Source of the DNA: Frigoribacterium sp. Leaf186
GTDB taxonomy: Bacteria; Actinomycetota; Actinomycetes; Actinomycetales; Microbacteriaceae
Length of the DNA: 64,000 bases
Reading direction: 5' to 3'
Assembly: GCF_001423905.1 (NCBI RefSeq)
Contig: NZ_LMPQ01000010.1
Coordinates: forward strand, 243,076-307,075
The position numbers and the translations under genes were made by a program. Below are positions 8,937-18,600 of the stretch, in pieces. The number at the start of each line of letters is the position of its first letter. Within the stretch, counting starts at the first letter, position 1. Below the pieces are notes generated by a model that made no database searches, was not told the DNA's origin, and saw only the letters and a list, made by a program, of their open reading frames with translations.

Positions 8937-10328
8937 TCAGCGCGTGAGCCCCTCGATGCGCTCGGTGTCGTCGCCGTCCGGCCTCGACGCGGACGCGCGC
9001 TCGGTCGCGGTCGCGGTCGCGGTCGCGGTCGCGGGCTCGGCGTCACGCCGAGCGTCACGGGTCGGGGCTTCACCGGTCGACGACGTCGGCCGCTCGGTCC
9101 GTTCACCCACGAAGGTCGAGGGCGAGACGACCATGGCGAGCGCTCCCGCGACGGTGAACTCGAGCGCGGCGAACCCGCCCACCAGCAGCGGGTCGGGTCC
9201 GACCTCGGTCAGCCGTCCGGGCCCGGCCGACCCCGATGCGGCCCAGGCGAGCAGCCCGAGCAGCACTCCCCCGACGAGGCCGCCGACGACCGCGGTCGCG
9301 ATCCGGTGCAGGAGGTCGTCGACGCCGTGACCGGCGAGCATGCGCTGCAGCCGCGGCCTCAGCACCGTGGCGCAGACGTAGGCCGCGACGACCGGCACCA
9401 GCAGGCCGACGAAGCCGAACGTGAGGTCGGCGGTCGGCAGCGCTCCCAGCAGCGGGATCGCGGGCATCGGCCCGACCACGGTGCCGAGCGGAGAGATCGA
9501 CGACCCGGTGCCGATGGCGAAGCCGGGGCCGACGAGCCACGACGCCGCCCAGACGACGACGTCGGGGATCAGGGCGAGCTGGCCCACGGTCAACGCGAGC
9601 CCCCCGAGGAACCCTCCGTGAGCCCCTTCGTAGAGCGTGATGACCTCGGCGTAGCTGGTCACGATCAGCACCGTGACGACGAGTGCCGAGGCGGCGAGCA
9701 CGGCCGCGGCGGCGGTCGCGCCGAGGCGCAGGGCGGCCGCGGCGATGCCGGTCACCTGCCCGGGCAGTCGCGACAGCAGACCGACCACGGCACCCGTCAC
9801 CGGGTCGGCGGGTTCTCCGCGACGTCGCCGGGTCACCTCGGCCATGGCCACGACGGGCACCGCGTAGACGAGCGTCGGCAGCAGCGTCCCCTGCCAGAGG
9901 GAGGGACGGGCGAGCTCGTGCTGGGCCGAGGCCGTGAGTGCGAGCGAGAGCAGGGCGACGGTGCCGATCGTGACGAGGACGCCCGTCACGCGGTGCGCCG
10001 TCTCACCCGCGGCCCGGCCGGCCCGGACCCCCATCAGCACGGTGAGCGCCGCGAAGCCCATCGCCGCCAGCGAGACGACGATGGGGGCGTCGGCCCCGGT
10101 GACGCCCGTCGCGGCCGCGGCGTCGGCACTGAGTTGCAGGGTGAGGTCGGCGCCGTGGCCGACGAGCCACGAGTCGACGGCCGCCCGCCAGAACACGATC
10201 CAGTCGATCTGCAAACCGTACTGGAACGCCCAGAGCGAGGTCAGCACGACGAGGGGGATGCCGACGCCGACGCCCACGACGAGCAGGGCTTCGAGCGCGG
10301 CGAAGAGGGCGGTGACTGGGCGGTTCAT
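8937..10328 (-). CDS. PerM-like / DUF6350 polytopic membrane protein
   Basis: The product is 463 aa with roughly ten hydrophobic helices (for example LEALLVVGVGVGIPLVVLTS near the N-terminus and LVGGVLLGLLAWAASG near residue 375). Position directly before purN-purH and near sucCD matches mycobacterial perM (Rv0955), a membrane protein linked to cell division under stress; function here is inferred from synteny and topology. The cytoplasmic C-terminal tail (about 410-463) is low complexity and contains an alternating Ala-Thr run (ATATATATATERA) encoded by a CGGTCG hexanucleotide repeat. The ATG at 10328 was chosen because MNRPVTALFAALEA leads straight into TM1 and a -10 element lies 8 nt upstream; the longer open frame to 10409 adds only Gly/Ala-rich noise. 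Confidence 0.85.
   Translation of the reverse strand: MNRPVTALFAALEALLVVGVGVGIPLVVLTSLWAFQYGLQIDWIVFWRAAVDSWLVGHGADLTLQLSADAAAATGVTGADAPIVVSLAAMGFAALTVLMGVRAGRAAGETAHRVTGVLVTIGTVALLSLALTASAQHELARPSLWQGTLLPTLVYAVPVVAMAEVTRRRRGEPADPVTGAVVGLLSRLPGQVTGIAAAALRLGATAAAAVLAASALVVTVLIVTSYAEVITLYEGAHGGFLGGLALTVGQLALIPDVVVWAASWLVGPGFAIGTGSSISPLGTVVGPMPAIPLLGALPTADLTFGFVGLLVPVVAAYVCATVLRPRLQRMLAGHGVDDLLHRIATAVVGGLVGGVLLGLLAWAASGSAGPGRLTEVGPDPLLVGGFAALEFTVAGALAMVVSPSTFVGERTERPTSSTGEAPTRDARRDAEPATATATATATERASASRPDGDDTERIEGLTR
9002..9031. repeat. In-frame hexanucleotide repeat (CGGTCG)x5 in the perM-like gene
   Basis: Five hexamer units encode the Ala-Thr alternation in the C-terminal tail of the PerM-like protein. 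Six-base slippage would change tail length without shifting the frame. Confidence 0.85.
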
Positions 10329-10336
10329 CGCGAGCG

Positions 10337-10342
10337 ACTGTA
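10337..10342 (-). promoter_or_regulatory. -10 element TACAGT for the perM-like gene
   Basis: TACAGT on the minus strand lies 8 nt before the ATG at 10328, again without an SD. A leaderless or near-leaderless transcript is likely. Confidence 0.45.
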
Positions 10343-10436
10343 CCGGTGCCGACCGTGGCCGGCCTGCTGCCCCGCCGCCCGCGACGACGACGCCGGCGGC
10401 CACGCCCACGACGGCGCCCGGTCGCCGCGCAGACGA

Positions 10437-10500
10437 CGACGGGCGTGTCCGCCGTGACCGGGCGTCCGAAGACGACCGGTCACGGCGAACACGCCCGTCG
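10437..10500 (-). terminator. Long hairpin after sucCD
   Basis: Two 25-nt arms (10437-10461 and 10476-10500) pair with a single mismatch around a 14-nt loop, just beyond the sucD stop. There is no clear U-tract, as is common in high-GC actinobacteria. A copy of the dispersed AGGAGGCGCGGGTCG motif abuts it at 10501. Confidence 0.75.
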
Positions 10501-10519
10501 AGGAGGCGCGGGTCGCCCC

Positions 10520-11407
10520 CTAGAGGGAGGCGTAGACCTCGCGGAGCAGCGCCGCGGTCTCGCTCGGCGTCTTGCCGACCTTGACCCCTGCCGCCTCGAG
10601 GGCCTCTTTCTTGGCCTGGGCGGTGCCGGCCGAGCCGGACACGATCGCGCCGGCGTGGCCCATCGTCTTGCCCTCGGGGGCCGTGAAGCCCGCGACGTAA
10701 CCGACGACCGGCTTGGTGACGTGCGCCTTGATGTAGTCGGCGGCCCGCTCTTCGGCGTCGCCGCCGATCTCGCCGATCATGACGATCGCCTTGGTGTCGG
10801 GGTCGGCCTCGAACGCCTCGAGGGCGTCGATGTGGGTGGTGCCGATGACCGGGTCGCCGCCGATGCCGATGGCGGTCGAGAACCCGAGGTCGCGCAGCTC
10901 GAACATCATCTGGTAGGTCAGCGTGCCCGACTTCGACACGAGGCCGATGGGGCCGGAGCCCGAGATCGAGGCGGGCGTGATGCCGACCAGCGATTCGCCC
11001 GGCGTGATGATGCCGGGGCAGTTCGGGCCGATGATGCGCGTCGTGCCGCCCTTGGCCTTGGCGAGCGCCCAGAACTCGGCGCTGTCTTGCACGGGGATGC
11101 CTTCGGTGATGACGACGACGAGGGGGACCTCGGCCTCGATGGCCTCGACGACGGCGTCCTTCGCGAACGCCGGCGGCACGAAGACGATCGAGACGTCGGC
11201 GCCGGTCTCGGCGACGGCCTCGGTGACGGTGCCGAAGACGGGCAGTTCGACGTCACCGTGGGTGACGGTCGTGCCGGCCTTGCGGGCGTTGACGCCACCC
11301 ACGACCTGCGTGCCGGCCTTGAGCATCAGGGCGGTGTGCTTGGTGCCCTCGCCGCCGGTGATGCCCTGGACGATGACCTTGCTGTCCTTGTTGAGGAAGA
11401 TCGACAT
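10520..11407 (-). CDS. sucD: Succinate-CoA ligase, ADP-forming, alpha subunit
   Basis: The product is 295 aa, the family length. The CoA-binding Rossmann part shows [19 protein letters not shown], and the phosphohistidine loop near residue 240 is [18 protein letters not shown], with the active-site His in GHAGA. SucD with SucC interconverts succinyl-CoA and succinate with substrate-level phosphorylation in the TCA cycle. It follows sucC by 15 nt on the same strand and ends before a long hairpin. Confidence 0.98.
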   Translation of the reverse strand: MSIFLNKDSKVIVQGITGGEGTKHTALMLKAGTQVVGGVNARKAGTTVTHGDVELPVFGTVTEAVAETGADVSIVFVPPAFAKDAVVEAIEAEVPLVVVITEGIPVQDSAEFWALAKAKGGTTRIIGPNCPGIITPGESLVGITPASISGSGPIGLVSKSGTLTYQMMFELRDLGFSTAIGIGGDPVIGTTHIDALEAFEADPDTKAIVMIGEIGGDAEERAADYIKAHVTKPVVGYVAGFTAPEGKTMGHAGAIVSGSAGTAQAKKEALEAAGVKVGKTPSETAALLREVYASL

Positions 11408-11422
11408 TGTTCTGTGCAGTCC

Positions 11423-12586
11423 TTACTTCGAAGCCAGCTCGGCGGCCTTGTCGGCAGCCTCGTCCATGGTCGCGACGACGGTGACGAGCGGGTGCGCCGC
11501 CTCCGCCAGGATGCGTCGACCCTCGTCGACGTTGTTGCCGTCGAGGCGCACGACGAGCGGCTTGGTGGCCGCGTCGCCGAGGATGCCCAGGGCGGCGACG
11601 ATGCCGTTGGCGACCGCGTCACAGGCGGTGATGCCACCGAAGACGTTGACGAACACGCTCTTGACCTGGGCGTCGCCCAAGATGACGTCGAGCCCGGCCG
11701 CCATGACCTCGGCGCTCGCTCCGCCGCCGATGTCGAGGAAGTTCGCGGGCTTGACGCCGCCGTGTGCCTCGCCGGCGTAGGCGACGACGTCGAGCGTCGA
11801 CATGACGAGCCCGGCGCCGTTGCCGATGATGCCGACCTCGCCGTCGAGCTTCACGTAGTTGAGCCCGGCAGCCTTGGCCTTGGCCTCGAGCGGGTCGGCC
11901 GCGTCGGCGTCCTCGAGCTCGGCGTGGCCGGGGTGACGGAACTCGGCGTTCTCGTCGATCGACACCTTGCCGTCGAGGGCGACGATGTCGCCCTGCTCGG
12001 TGAGCACGAGCGGGTTGACCTCGACGAGCGTGGCGTCCTCGCCCTCGTACACCGCGTAGAGCTTGACCAGCACGGGGGCGACCTTCTCGATCAGCTCGTC
12101 GGGGAACCCACCGGCCTTCGCGATCTCGGTGGCCTTGGCCAGGTCGATGCCCGAGCGGGGGTCGACCTCGACGCGCGCGAGGGCGTCGGGCTTCTCGACG
12201 GCGAGCTGCTCGATCTCCATGCCGCCCTCGACGCTGCAGAGCGACAGGTACGAGCGGTTGGCCCGGTCGAGCAGCACGGAGAAGTAGAACTCCTGCGCGA
12301 TCTGGGCACCGCCCGCGATCATCACGCGCTTGACGACGTGACCCTTGATGTCGCGCCCGAGGATGTCCTTCGCTGCGGCCTCGGCGTCGTCGGGGGTCTT
12401 CGCCACCTTGACGCCGCCGGCCTTGCCGCGGCCGCCGACCTTGACCTGGGCCTTGACGACGGTGACGCCACCCAACTTCTCGGACGCTGCCCGCGCCTCC
12501 TCGGGGGTGTCGGCCACGATGCCCGGCAGCACGGGCACGCCGTACTGCTCGAACAGGTCTCTGGCCTGGTACTCGAAAAGATCCAC
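11423..12586 (-). CDS. sucC: Succinate-CoA ligase, ADP-forming, beta subunit
   Basis: The product is 387 aa. It starts [22 protein letters not shown], the invariant SucC N-terminus, and carries an ATP-grasp domain ([18 protein letters not shown]; later [20 protein letters not shown] with the Mg-binding Asn/Asp) and the ligase-CoA domain with [10 protein letters not shown] and [21 protein letters not shown] at 12586 is chosen over a much longer open frame because homologues begin here and GGAAGA lies 6 nt upstream. The message has a leader of about 90 nt from a -10 at 12678-12683. Confidence 0.97.
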   Translation of the reverse strand: MDLFEYQARDLFEQYGVPVLPGIVADTPEEARAASEKLGGVTVVKAQVKVGGRGKAGGVKVAKTPDDAEAAAKDILGRDIKGHVVKRVMIAGGAQIAQEFYFSVLLDRANRSYLSLCSVEGGMEIEQLAVEKPDALARVEVDPRSGIDLAKATEIAKAGGFPDELIEKVAPVLVKLYAVYEGEDATLVEVNPLVLTEQGDIVALDGKVSIDENAEFRHPGHAELEDADAADPLEAKAKAAGLNYVKLDGEVGIIGNGAGLVMSTLDVVAYAGEAHGGVKPANFLDIGGGASAEVMAAGLDVILGDAQVKSVFVNVFGGITACDAVANGIVAALGILGDAATKPLVVRLDGNNVDEGRRILAEAAHPLVTVVATMDEAADKAAELASK

Positions 12587-12677
12587 GCTGTTCTTCCAAT
12601 CCGCATCTCTGCGTCGTCTCACCATGATCCGTCTCGACATCGAGCCATCTCGACATGAAGACAATGGGCCAGCGGTC

Positions 12678-12683
12678 AGCCTA
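12678..12683 (-). promoter_or_regulatory. -10 element TAGGCT upstream of sucC
   Basis: TAGGCT on the minus strand fits TANNNT and would give a leader of roughly 85-90 nt before the sucC GTG. No convincing -35 was seen. Confidence 0.35.
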
Positions 12684-12797
12684 GCGGGCGACCCGAGGGG
12701 TACGCCGAGCGTCGCGTCTGCTGTGAGCATCGAGGGCTCGCCCGCGGCTGGGGAGTAGACGAGAGGCATCCCGACAGAACGAGAAACGGAGACACGC

Positions 12798-13208
12798 ATG
12801 TCGAAAGAGCAGAACGTCGCCACCCAGCAGCGCATCGGCGAGATCCTGACCGCCCGTGAGATCGACCGCCTGGGCGAGGGCTTCCACGCCGACGTCGTCG
12901 ACCACGACCCGGCCCCCGACGCACCCGCCGGCCTCGCCGGCATCCAGGCCTTCTGGACCGAGTTCTTCGAGGCCTTCCCCGACGCCGACCTCCAGGTCGA
13001 GACGCTCGTCGCCGACGACGAGAACGTCACCGCGGTCTTCACGATCTCGGGCACGCACACCGGCACGTTCCAGGGTGCCGAGGCGACCGGCAAGTCGTTC
13101 ACCGTGCGCGGCATCCAGGTGGGTCGGTTCGACGACGACGGACTGCTCGTCGAGCGCTGGGGCGCCACCGACGAGGCCGGCCTGAAGCAGCAGCTCGGCC
13201 TGGCCTGA
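12798..13208 (+). CDS. SnoaL-like ester cyclase / NTF2-fold protein
   Basis: The product is 136 aa. The sequence has the cone-shaped alpha+beta barrel signature of SnoaL-like proteins: an N-terminal helix, [56 protein letters not shown] and [18 protein letters not shown]. Characterised members cyclise polyketides, but most standalone copies in bacteria have no known substrate. The start is ATG 12798, with GAGA/CGGAG about 8-11 nt upstream. It is followed 43 nt later by a small acidic protein gene in the same direction and probably shares a transcript and terminator with it. Confidence 0.85.
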   Translation: MSKEQNVATQQRIGEILTAREIDRLGEGFHADVVDHDPAPDAPAGLAGIQAFWTEFFEAFPDADLQVETLVADDENVTAVFTISGTHTGTFQGAEATGKSFTVRGIQVGRFDDDGLLVERWGATDEAGLKQQLGLA

Positions 13209-13251
13209 GCCGCCCACCCACCACCCCGCACCGCCTTCGAGAGGACGCACC

Positions 13252-13485
13252 ATGAGCGACACCAACACCCCCGCCTCGTCGGGTGACCAGCCGTACGACC
13301 AGGCCGACGGGTTCGCCGAGTCCGAGCAGATCGCGACGAACGACGCGGTCGCGGGCGAGACGGTCTTCCCCGGCGTCGGCGAGGGCAACGACGGCCCCAC
13401 CGGCGGCGCACCCCGCGAGGGTTCGCCCGAGTACGCCTCGAACGACCTCGAGGGCGACGAGATCGACCTCGACGAGACCGAGTGA
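13252..13485 (+). CDS. Small acidic hypothetical protein
   Basis: The product is 77 aa, very acidic and without hydrophobic segments (ends [14 protein letters not shown]). GAGAGGACGCACC before ATG 13252 is a good SD. Codon use fits the neighbourhood (third positions almost all G/C), and a strong terminator follows at once, so it is likely a real gene. No family is recognised; composition suggests a disordered protein. Confidence 0.65.
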   Translation: MSDTNTPASSGDQPYDQADGFAESEQIATNDAVAGETVFPGVGEGNDGPTGGAPREGSPEYASNDLEGDEIDLDETE

Positions 13486-13503
13486 CCTCGGTCACCACCG
13501 TCT

Positions 13504-13542
13504 GACGACGCCCCCGCCGCACCTCGCGGCGGGGGCGTCGTC
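13504..13542 (+). terminator. Strong hairpin terminator
   Basis: A perfect 17-bp stem (13504-13520 with 13526-13542) around ACCTC follows the acidic-protein gene by 18 nt. The sequence after it is TCGTGTC, a weak tract. Confidence 0.8.
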
Positions 13543-13640
13543 GTGTCACGGCTCCTCCCCCGGTCGGCCGTGCCGAGAACCGTGCACAGGAGGCGCGGTG
13601 CCGGACTCGGCAGCCGGGGCCGCTGCCCGATCGTCGGTGC

Positions 13641-15584
13641 ATGACATCACCAACGAACGCCCTCCGGCCCCCCAGACGACGCCTCGCGCTCGCCCTCGTC
13701 CTCTTGTTCTCCGTCGCCGCCGGCTTCCTCGACCAAGCCCCGGCCGCCGCCGTGACCGGCACCGGGCACGGCGTCGGGCACCTGTGGCGGGGTGACGGCG
13801 TCTCGTGGCTCGGCACCTACCGGCTCGACGACGGCACCCAGGCGTTCTGCCTCGAAGCCGGCAAGACCTCGCCCGTGGGCAACCACTACGACACGACCAC
13901 CGGCGGCGACGTCATCGGCGTCTCGACCGACGACCACGCCCGCCTCGCCTACATCGCCCGCACCTGGGGCGGCACGACCGACGCCGACACGGCGGCCGCG
14001 GGTCAGCTCGCCGTCTGGACCATCACCGGGCTGAACGGCCACACGCAGCGTTACTACGCGGGCCGCGCCAACGAGCGCTGGCCGATCGTGCTCGAACGGG
14101 CGAACCAGATGCTCGCCGAGGCGTCGTCCGCCGCGTCGAAGTCGGTCGTGGCCTCGATCACCGTCGAGCTCGCCGCCGACGGAACGGGGCTCGTCCGCCC
14201 TGACCTCACGGTCGACCGGGTGACGGGCGGCCCCACTCTGCTCGAACCGTCGCACGAGGGCACCGTCACGCTCGACGGCGCCGTCTTCGCGGACGGGTCC
14301 ACGACGACCTCCGTCCGAAACGCCGAATCGGTGCCCGTGACGGCCACCGGCGACCAGGCGCGCCTGACCGTGAGGGCGACGGTCCGGTTCGACGACCTGC
14401 CCTACGGGAGGGTCACGACCGTGGGCAACAGCCCTGCCGGGTCGCAGATGATCCTGTTCTCGGGCGGGGTGGCGGCCTCGGCCTCCGAGGCTGCCAGCGT
14501 CGAGCAGCTGTCACCCCTGCCCTTCCAGCCGAGGGTGGTGACCCAGACGAGCGACACGGTCGCCGAGACCGGCACGACGGTGACGGATCAGGTCACCCTC
14601 GACGTCCGCCCCGGCGAGGGGCTCCTCTCCGAGTGGGGTCGCTACGACGACGCGGGCACGTGGCGGGCCGTGCCGGTGACCGTCCGCAGTCGCCTGCTCG
14701 GGCCCTTCCTCGCTCCCGTGGTCGAATCCGACGACTGGCCCCGAGACGCTCCGGTCGTCTGCGAGGTCGCCCTCGAGGTGCTCGACGGCCCCGGGACGTA
14801 CTCGACGCCCGGTTGCGACCTGCCGTCCGGCGGGTACTACACCTGGGTCGAGACCGTCGACCCGGCCGACACCCCGGTCGAGGCGGGCCGTGACCGGGTC
14901 GGTTCGTGGCGATCACCCTTCGGAACGGCGACCGAGACCACGTTCGTCCCCTGGGCTCCGTCCGTCTCGACGACGGTGTCGGAGGCCGAGGTCGACCCCG
15001 GTACCTGCGTCAGCGATTCCCTCACGGTCGCCGACCTCCACCCCGACGTCCCCGGGGGCGTCGAGGTCGAGTCGGTGCTCGTCGGGCCGTTCGACGACGC
15101 CCCCGAGGCGGGAAGCGATCTCGGGCCGATAAACCGGATCGACCCGAGCCTCGTCGTGGCCCGCGAGGCCGTGGTCGTCGGCGACGACGGCACGTACGAC
15201 ACGCCGTGCATCACGCTCGACCGGCCGGGAACGTACGTGTTCGTGTTCTCGTCCGCCGGATCACCGGCCGCGGAAGACGGCAGTCAGGTCGTCCCGGCCT
15301 TCGCCGACACCACGGTGCACTGGAGCGAGATGACGACCGTCCGACAGTCGGCCCCGACCGAAGCACCCGTCGTCCCGGCGCGCCTCGCCTTCACCGGGTC
15401 CGACGGCGGGGGGCAGGCGTTGCTGGTCGCCCTCGGCATCGTCGGCACCGGGGTCGTCCTGGTGGCGTCGGCGGGCGTGCTCCACGTCAGGAGGCGCCGA
15501 CGCTCGGGCGTCGCCTCCGACGCCGCGTCGATCGCACGGCCGGGCGACCGTCCGTCCGCCCTCGGGGTCGGTGACGCGCGATGA
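13641..15584 (+). CDS. Thioester-domain surface adhesin with class E sortase anchor
   Basis: The product is 647 aa. A signal peptide spans about 13-37 ([16 protein letters not shown]...APAAA). The mature N-terminus shows TQAFCLEAG with Cys70 and [10 protein letters not shown] with Gln122. This is the Cys/Gln pair of TED (TQXA) domains, which form an internal Cys-Gln thioester and bond covalently to host or surface amines. Residues about 160-570 are a string of beta-sandwich modules, two with a C...C pair (VVCEVAL...YSTPGC; GTCVSD...YDTPC). The C-terminus has LAFTG (582-586), a TM helix (about 592-617) and an RRRRR tail, the LAXTG signal used by actinobacterial class E sortases. No sortase gene lies in the window. 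The start at 13641 has a weak SD. It is convergent with the EssC gene 17 nt away. Confidence 0.85.
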   Translation: MTSPTNALRPPRRRLALALVLLFSVAAGFLDQAPAAAVTGTGHGVGHLWRGDGVSWLGTYRLDDGTQAFCLEAGKTSPVGNHYDTTTGGDVIGVSTDDHARLAYIARTWGGTTDADTAAAGQLAVWTITGLNGHTQRYYAGRANERWPIVLERANQMLAEASSAASKSVVASITVELAADGTGLVRPDLTVDRVTGGPTLLEPSHEGTVTLDGAVFADGSTTTSVRNAESVPVTATGDQARLTVRATVRFDDLPYGRVTTVGNSPAGSQMILFSGGVAASASEAASVEQLSPLPFQPRVVTQTSDTVAETGTTVTDQVTLDVRPGEGLLSEWGRYDDAGTWRAVPVTVRSRLLGPFLAPVVESDDWPRDAPVVCEVALEVLDGPGTYSTPGCDLPSGGYYTWVETVDPADTPVEAGRDRVGSWRSPFGTATETTFVPWAPSVSTTVSEAEVDPGTCVSDSLTVADLHPDVPGGVEVESVLVGPFDDAPEAGSDLGPINRIDPSLVVAREAVVVGDDGTYDTPCITLDRPGTYVFVFSSAGSPAAEDGSQVVPAFADTTVHWSEMTTVRQSAPTEAPVVPARLAFTGSDGGGQALLVALGIVGTGVVLVASAGVLHVRRRRRSGVASDAASIARPGDRPSALGVGDAR

Positions 15585-15601
15585 GCCGCCGGGTGCGGGC
15601 G

Positions 15602-18600
15602 TCACGACGCGGTCGGCGGTCGACCGACCGGGTCGAACGGCACCTGCACCCTCACCGCCTGCCCGGTCCCGTCGTCCACGACCGCGACCCCCGGCGTCGC
15701 CCGATCCGTGAGGTCGGCCTTCGTCAGTCGGATGCCGACCTGCTCTCCCTCGTTCGGCAGTTGCGGGCTCAGCACGGCACCGCAGCGGTTGTTCCGCACG
15801 TCGACCTGCCACCCGGCCCACCCCGCCAACACCTCGCCGGTCGTGCCCGCCACGACGAGGGCACGACCGGTGTCGGGGCACGACCGCACGAACTCCACCA
15901 GCCACTCGGCGGCGGGGCAGTCCTTGAGCTGTTCGCCGTCGTCGACGACCAGCACGCGGGGACCGCCCTGCCCGTCCTCTCCGGAGAAGAGCGCTGCGAG
16001 GCTCGAGGCCTCGACGGCCCTGGTCGTGATCGTCGCCACGACGCCCGGTGCGCCCTCGAGTTCACGCAGCGGCGAGCGACGTGGTGCCACGACGACGACC
16101 CCGACGCCCTGTGCGGTGATCGACCGCACCATGGCGACCAGGACGCTGCTGCGTCCGCTCTTCGGCGGCCCGGTGACGACGAAGCTGCCCGGCCCCTCGG
16201 CGAGGTCGGGGCCCATCGGCACGAGGTCGTCACCGCCGACGCCGACGAGGGCGAAGAGGCCGGACGGGTGCCCGTCGACGCGGCGGGACCAGGCCTGGTC
16301 GAAGGTGATCGGACCGGCCAGCTGGTCGACTCTGAAGGGCTTGCGCCCCGAGGGGACGTGGCGGTCACGGTGGGCCGCCGCGACCCCGCGTCGGCGCAGG
16401 GACTCGGCCTGGGCCTGCCCGGTGGGGTCGTCCGCGATCAGCGCGACCTGCGTCTCGACCGCGCTCTCGGCGGTGAACCCCCTCCCCGGGGGCACGACGT
16501 CGGGCAGGGCCCGGGGGGTCAACCCGGCGAGGGCGTAGTCGGCCCGGTCCGTCAACCGCAGCAGCAGCTTGTCGTCGACGAGGGCGGCGAGCCGTCCGGC
16601 GACGAGCTGGCGGTCACCCGTGACGATCACGTGCACCCCCGCCGCGGCGCCCTCCCGCAGCACCAGCCCCACCTGGTCGACCAGTGCGCCGTGCTCGATC
16701 TCGGCGAAGGTTCCGGTGAAGCCCTCCCACCGGTCGATCATGACGACGAGGTGCGGCAGCCGGTCGGCCTCGGGCACGGCCCGGCGCTGTTCGACGACGC
16801 CGGCGTAGCCCCCCGTGGCGAGCACCTGCTGTCGACGGTGGGTCTCGTCGACGAGCTTGGTCAGCAGGCGGCGCACGCGGTCGAGCTGGGTCCGTTGCGC
16901 GACGGCTCCGACGTGGGGCATGGTCTCGAGCGGCAGCAGGGCCCCGCCGCCGCAGTCGATGCCGAAGAGGTGGACGTCGGCGCAGCTCGTCCGGTCGGCT
17001 ATCGCCGCCGCGACGGTCCGCAGCACCTGCGACCGTCCGGTGCGCGGGGCTCCCACCACGAAGAGGTGCCCGAGGGTCTGCAGGTCGAGGACGGCCGCGG
17101 CCTGACGCTGTTCCGCCGGGAAGTCCTGGCGTCCGAAGGGCAGGACGGGCAGGTCTCCGTCGGGGGCGACCTCGTCGTCGCCGAGCCCGGCCGCGTCGAG
17201 GTCCTCGAGGACGACCCGTTCGGGCAACGCGTCGAGCCAGGGACGATGCGGACGGGCGATGCCGAGACGGTCGCTGGCCGCGGCGAGCGCGGCGACGAGC
17301 TCGACCAGGTCGGTGCGTTCGACCGACTCGGTCGACGTGCGCGGGGGCGGCTCGGCGGCGACCCGTCCGAGGTCCTCCCAGGCGAGCGGACCGGACCACA
17401 CCTCGGGCACGACCTCGGCGACCACGCCGGGACGCCGTCCGCCGACGCGCCCTGCCTGGAACGGCACGAGCGCACGGGCCCCCAGGCGCACGAAGGCCCG
17501 CCCCGGCGTCGACTTGGCGATGCCGGCCGCGTCCCCCGCGTCGATGACGTCGGTGCTCTCCCCCGCGTCGGTCACCCGCAAGGCGATCCGCAGGTTGGTG
17601 TTGGCCCGGATGTCGCCGGTCACGACGCCGGTCGGTCGCTGGGTCGCGAGCACGAGGTGGATGCCGAGGGATCGTCCCCGTTGGGCGATGTTCACCAGGC
17701 CCGTCACGAAGTCCGGCAGCTCGCGGACCATGCTCGCGAACTCGTCGATGACGATCAGGAGGCGCGGCAGCGGCGGTCGCGCAGCCGGCCCGCGTGCTCC
17801 CTCGACGTAGTGCTCGAGGTCCTTGGCGCCGACGTCGGCCAGCAGGTGCTCCCGGCGACGCAACTCGGCCCCGAGCGAGTGCAGGGCGCGCTCGACCAGG
17901 TGCGTGTCGAGGTCGGTGACCATCCCGACGGTGTGGGGCAGGGGCTCGAAGTCCCGGAAGGCGGCCCCACCCTTGTAGTCGACGAGGACGAAGGTCATCG
18001 ACTCGGGCGTGTTCGCGGCGGCGAGCGACGCGACCATGCTCTGCAACAGCTCCGACTTGCCCGACCCGGTCGTGCCGGCGACGAGACCGTGCGGGCCGTC
18101 CCGCCGCAGGTCGAACGAGAACGGGCCGTCGAGGCTCTCGCCGATCACCACCTCGGTCGTGGGGGCGGTGTGCGACCAGCGCTCGAGGACGGCCTCGGGC
18201 GTGGGAGGTTCGAGCTGCAGGACGTCGAGGAGGCGCGATCGTGTCGGGAGCCCGGCCGCACCGCCACCGTCGTCGACGTCGACCACCGGGGCCACGGCTC
18301 GTCCGACGGCCTCGAACCAGCCGTCGGGCAGCAGGTCGGCCTTGACCTCGCGCACGTCGGCGGTCCGGTGCACCTCGAGCGAGTGCCGGGTGGTGCCACA
18401 GGTGACGACGGCGACGCACTCCTCGGGGAGCGAGCGACGTTCGGAGTCGATGCACACGGCGTGCACGCCGACGGAGGGTCCGTCCCGGAGGACGCGGACG
18501 AGCCCCGGCAGGGTGCGCAGTCGCCTCGCCCCGTCGACCACGAGCACGACGTCGGTCGCCGTGCGGAGCGCTCCCGCCGATTCACGGGCCGCTCGCTGAC

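Noticed and set aside
12587-13816. Upstream extension of the sucC reading frame
   Set aside because: SucC homologues begin at [12 protein letters not shown] with an SD before that GTG; the extension overlaps two plus-strand genes.
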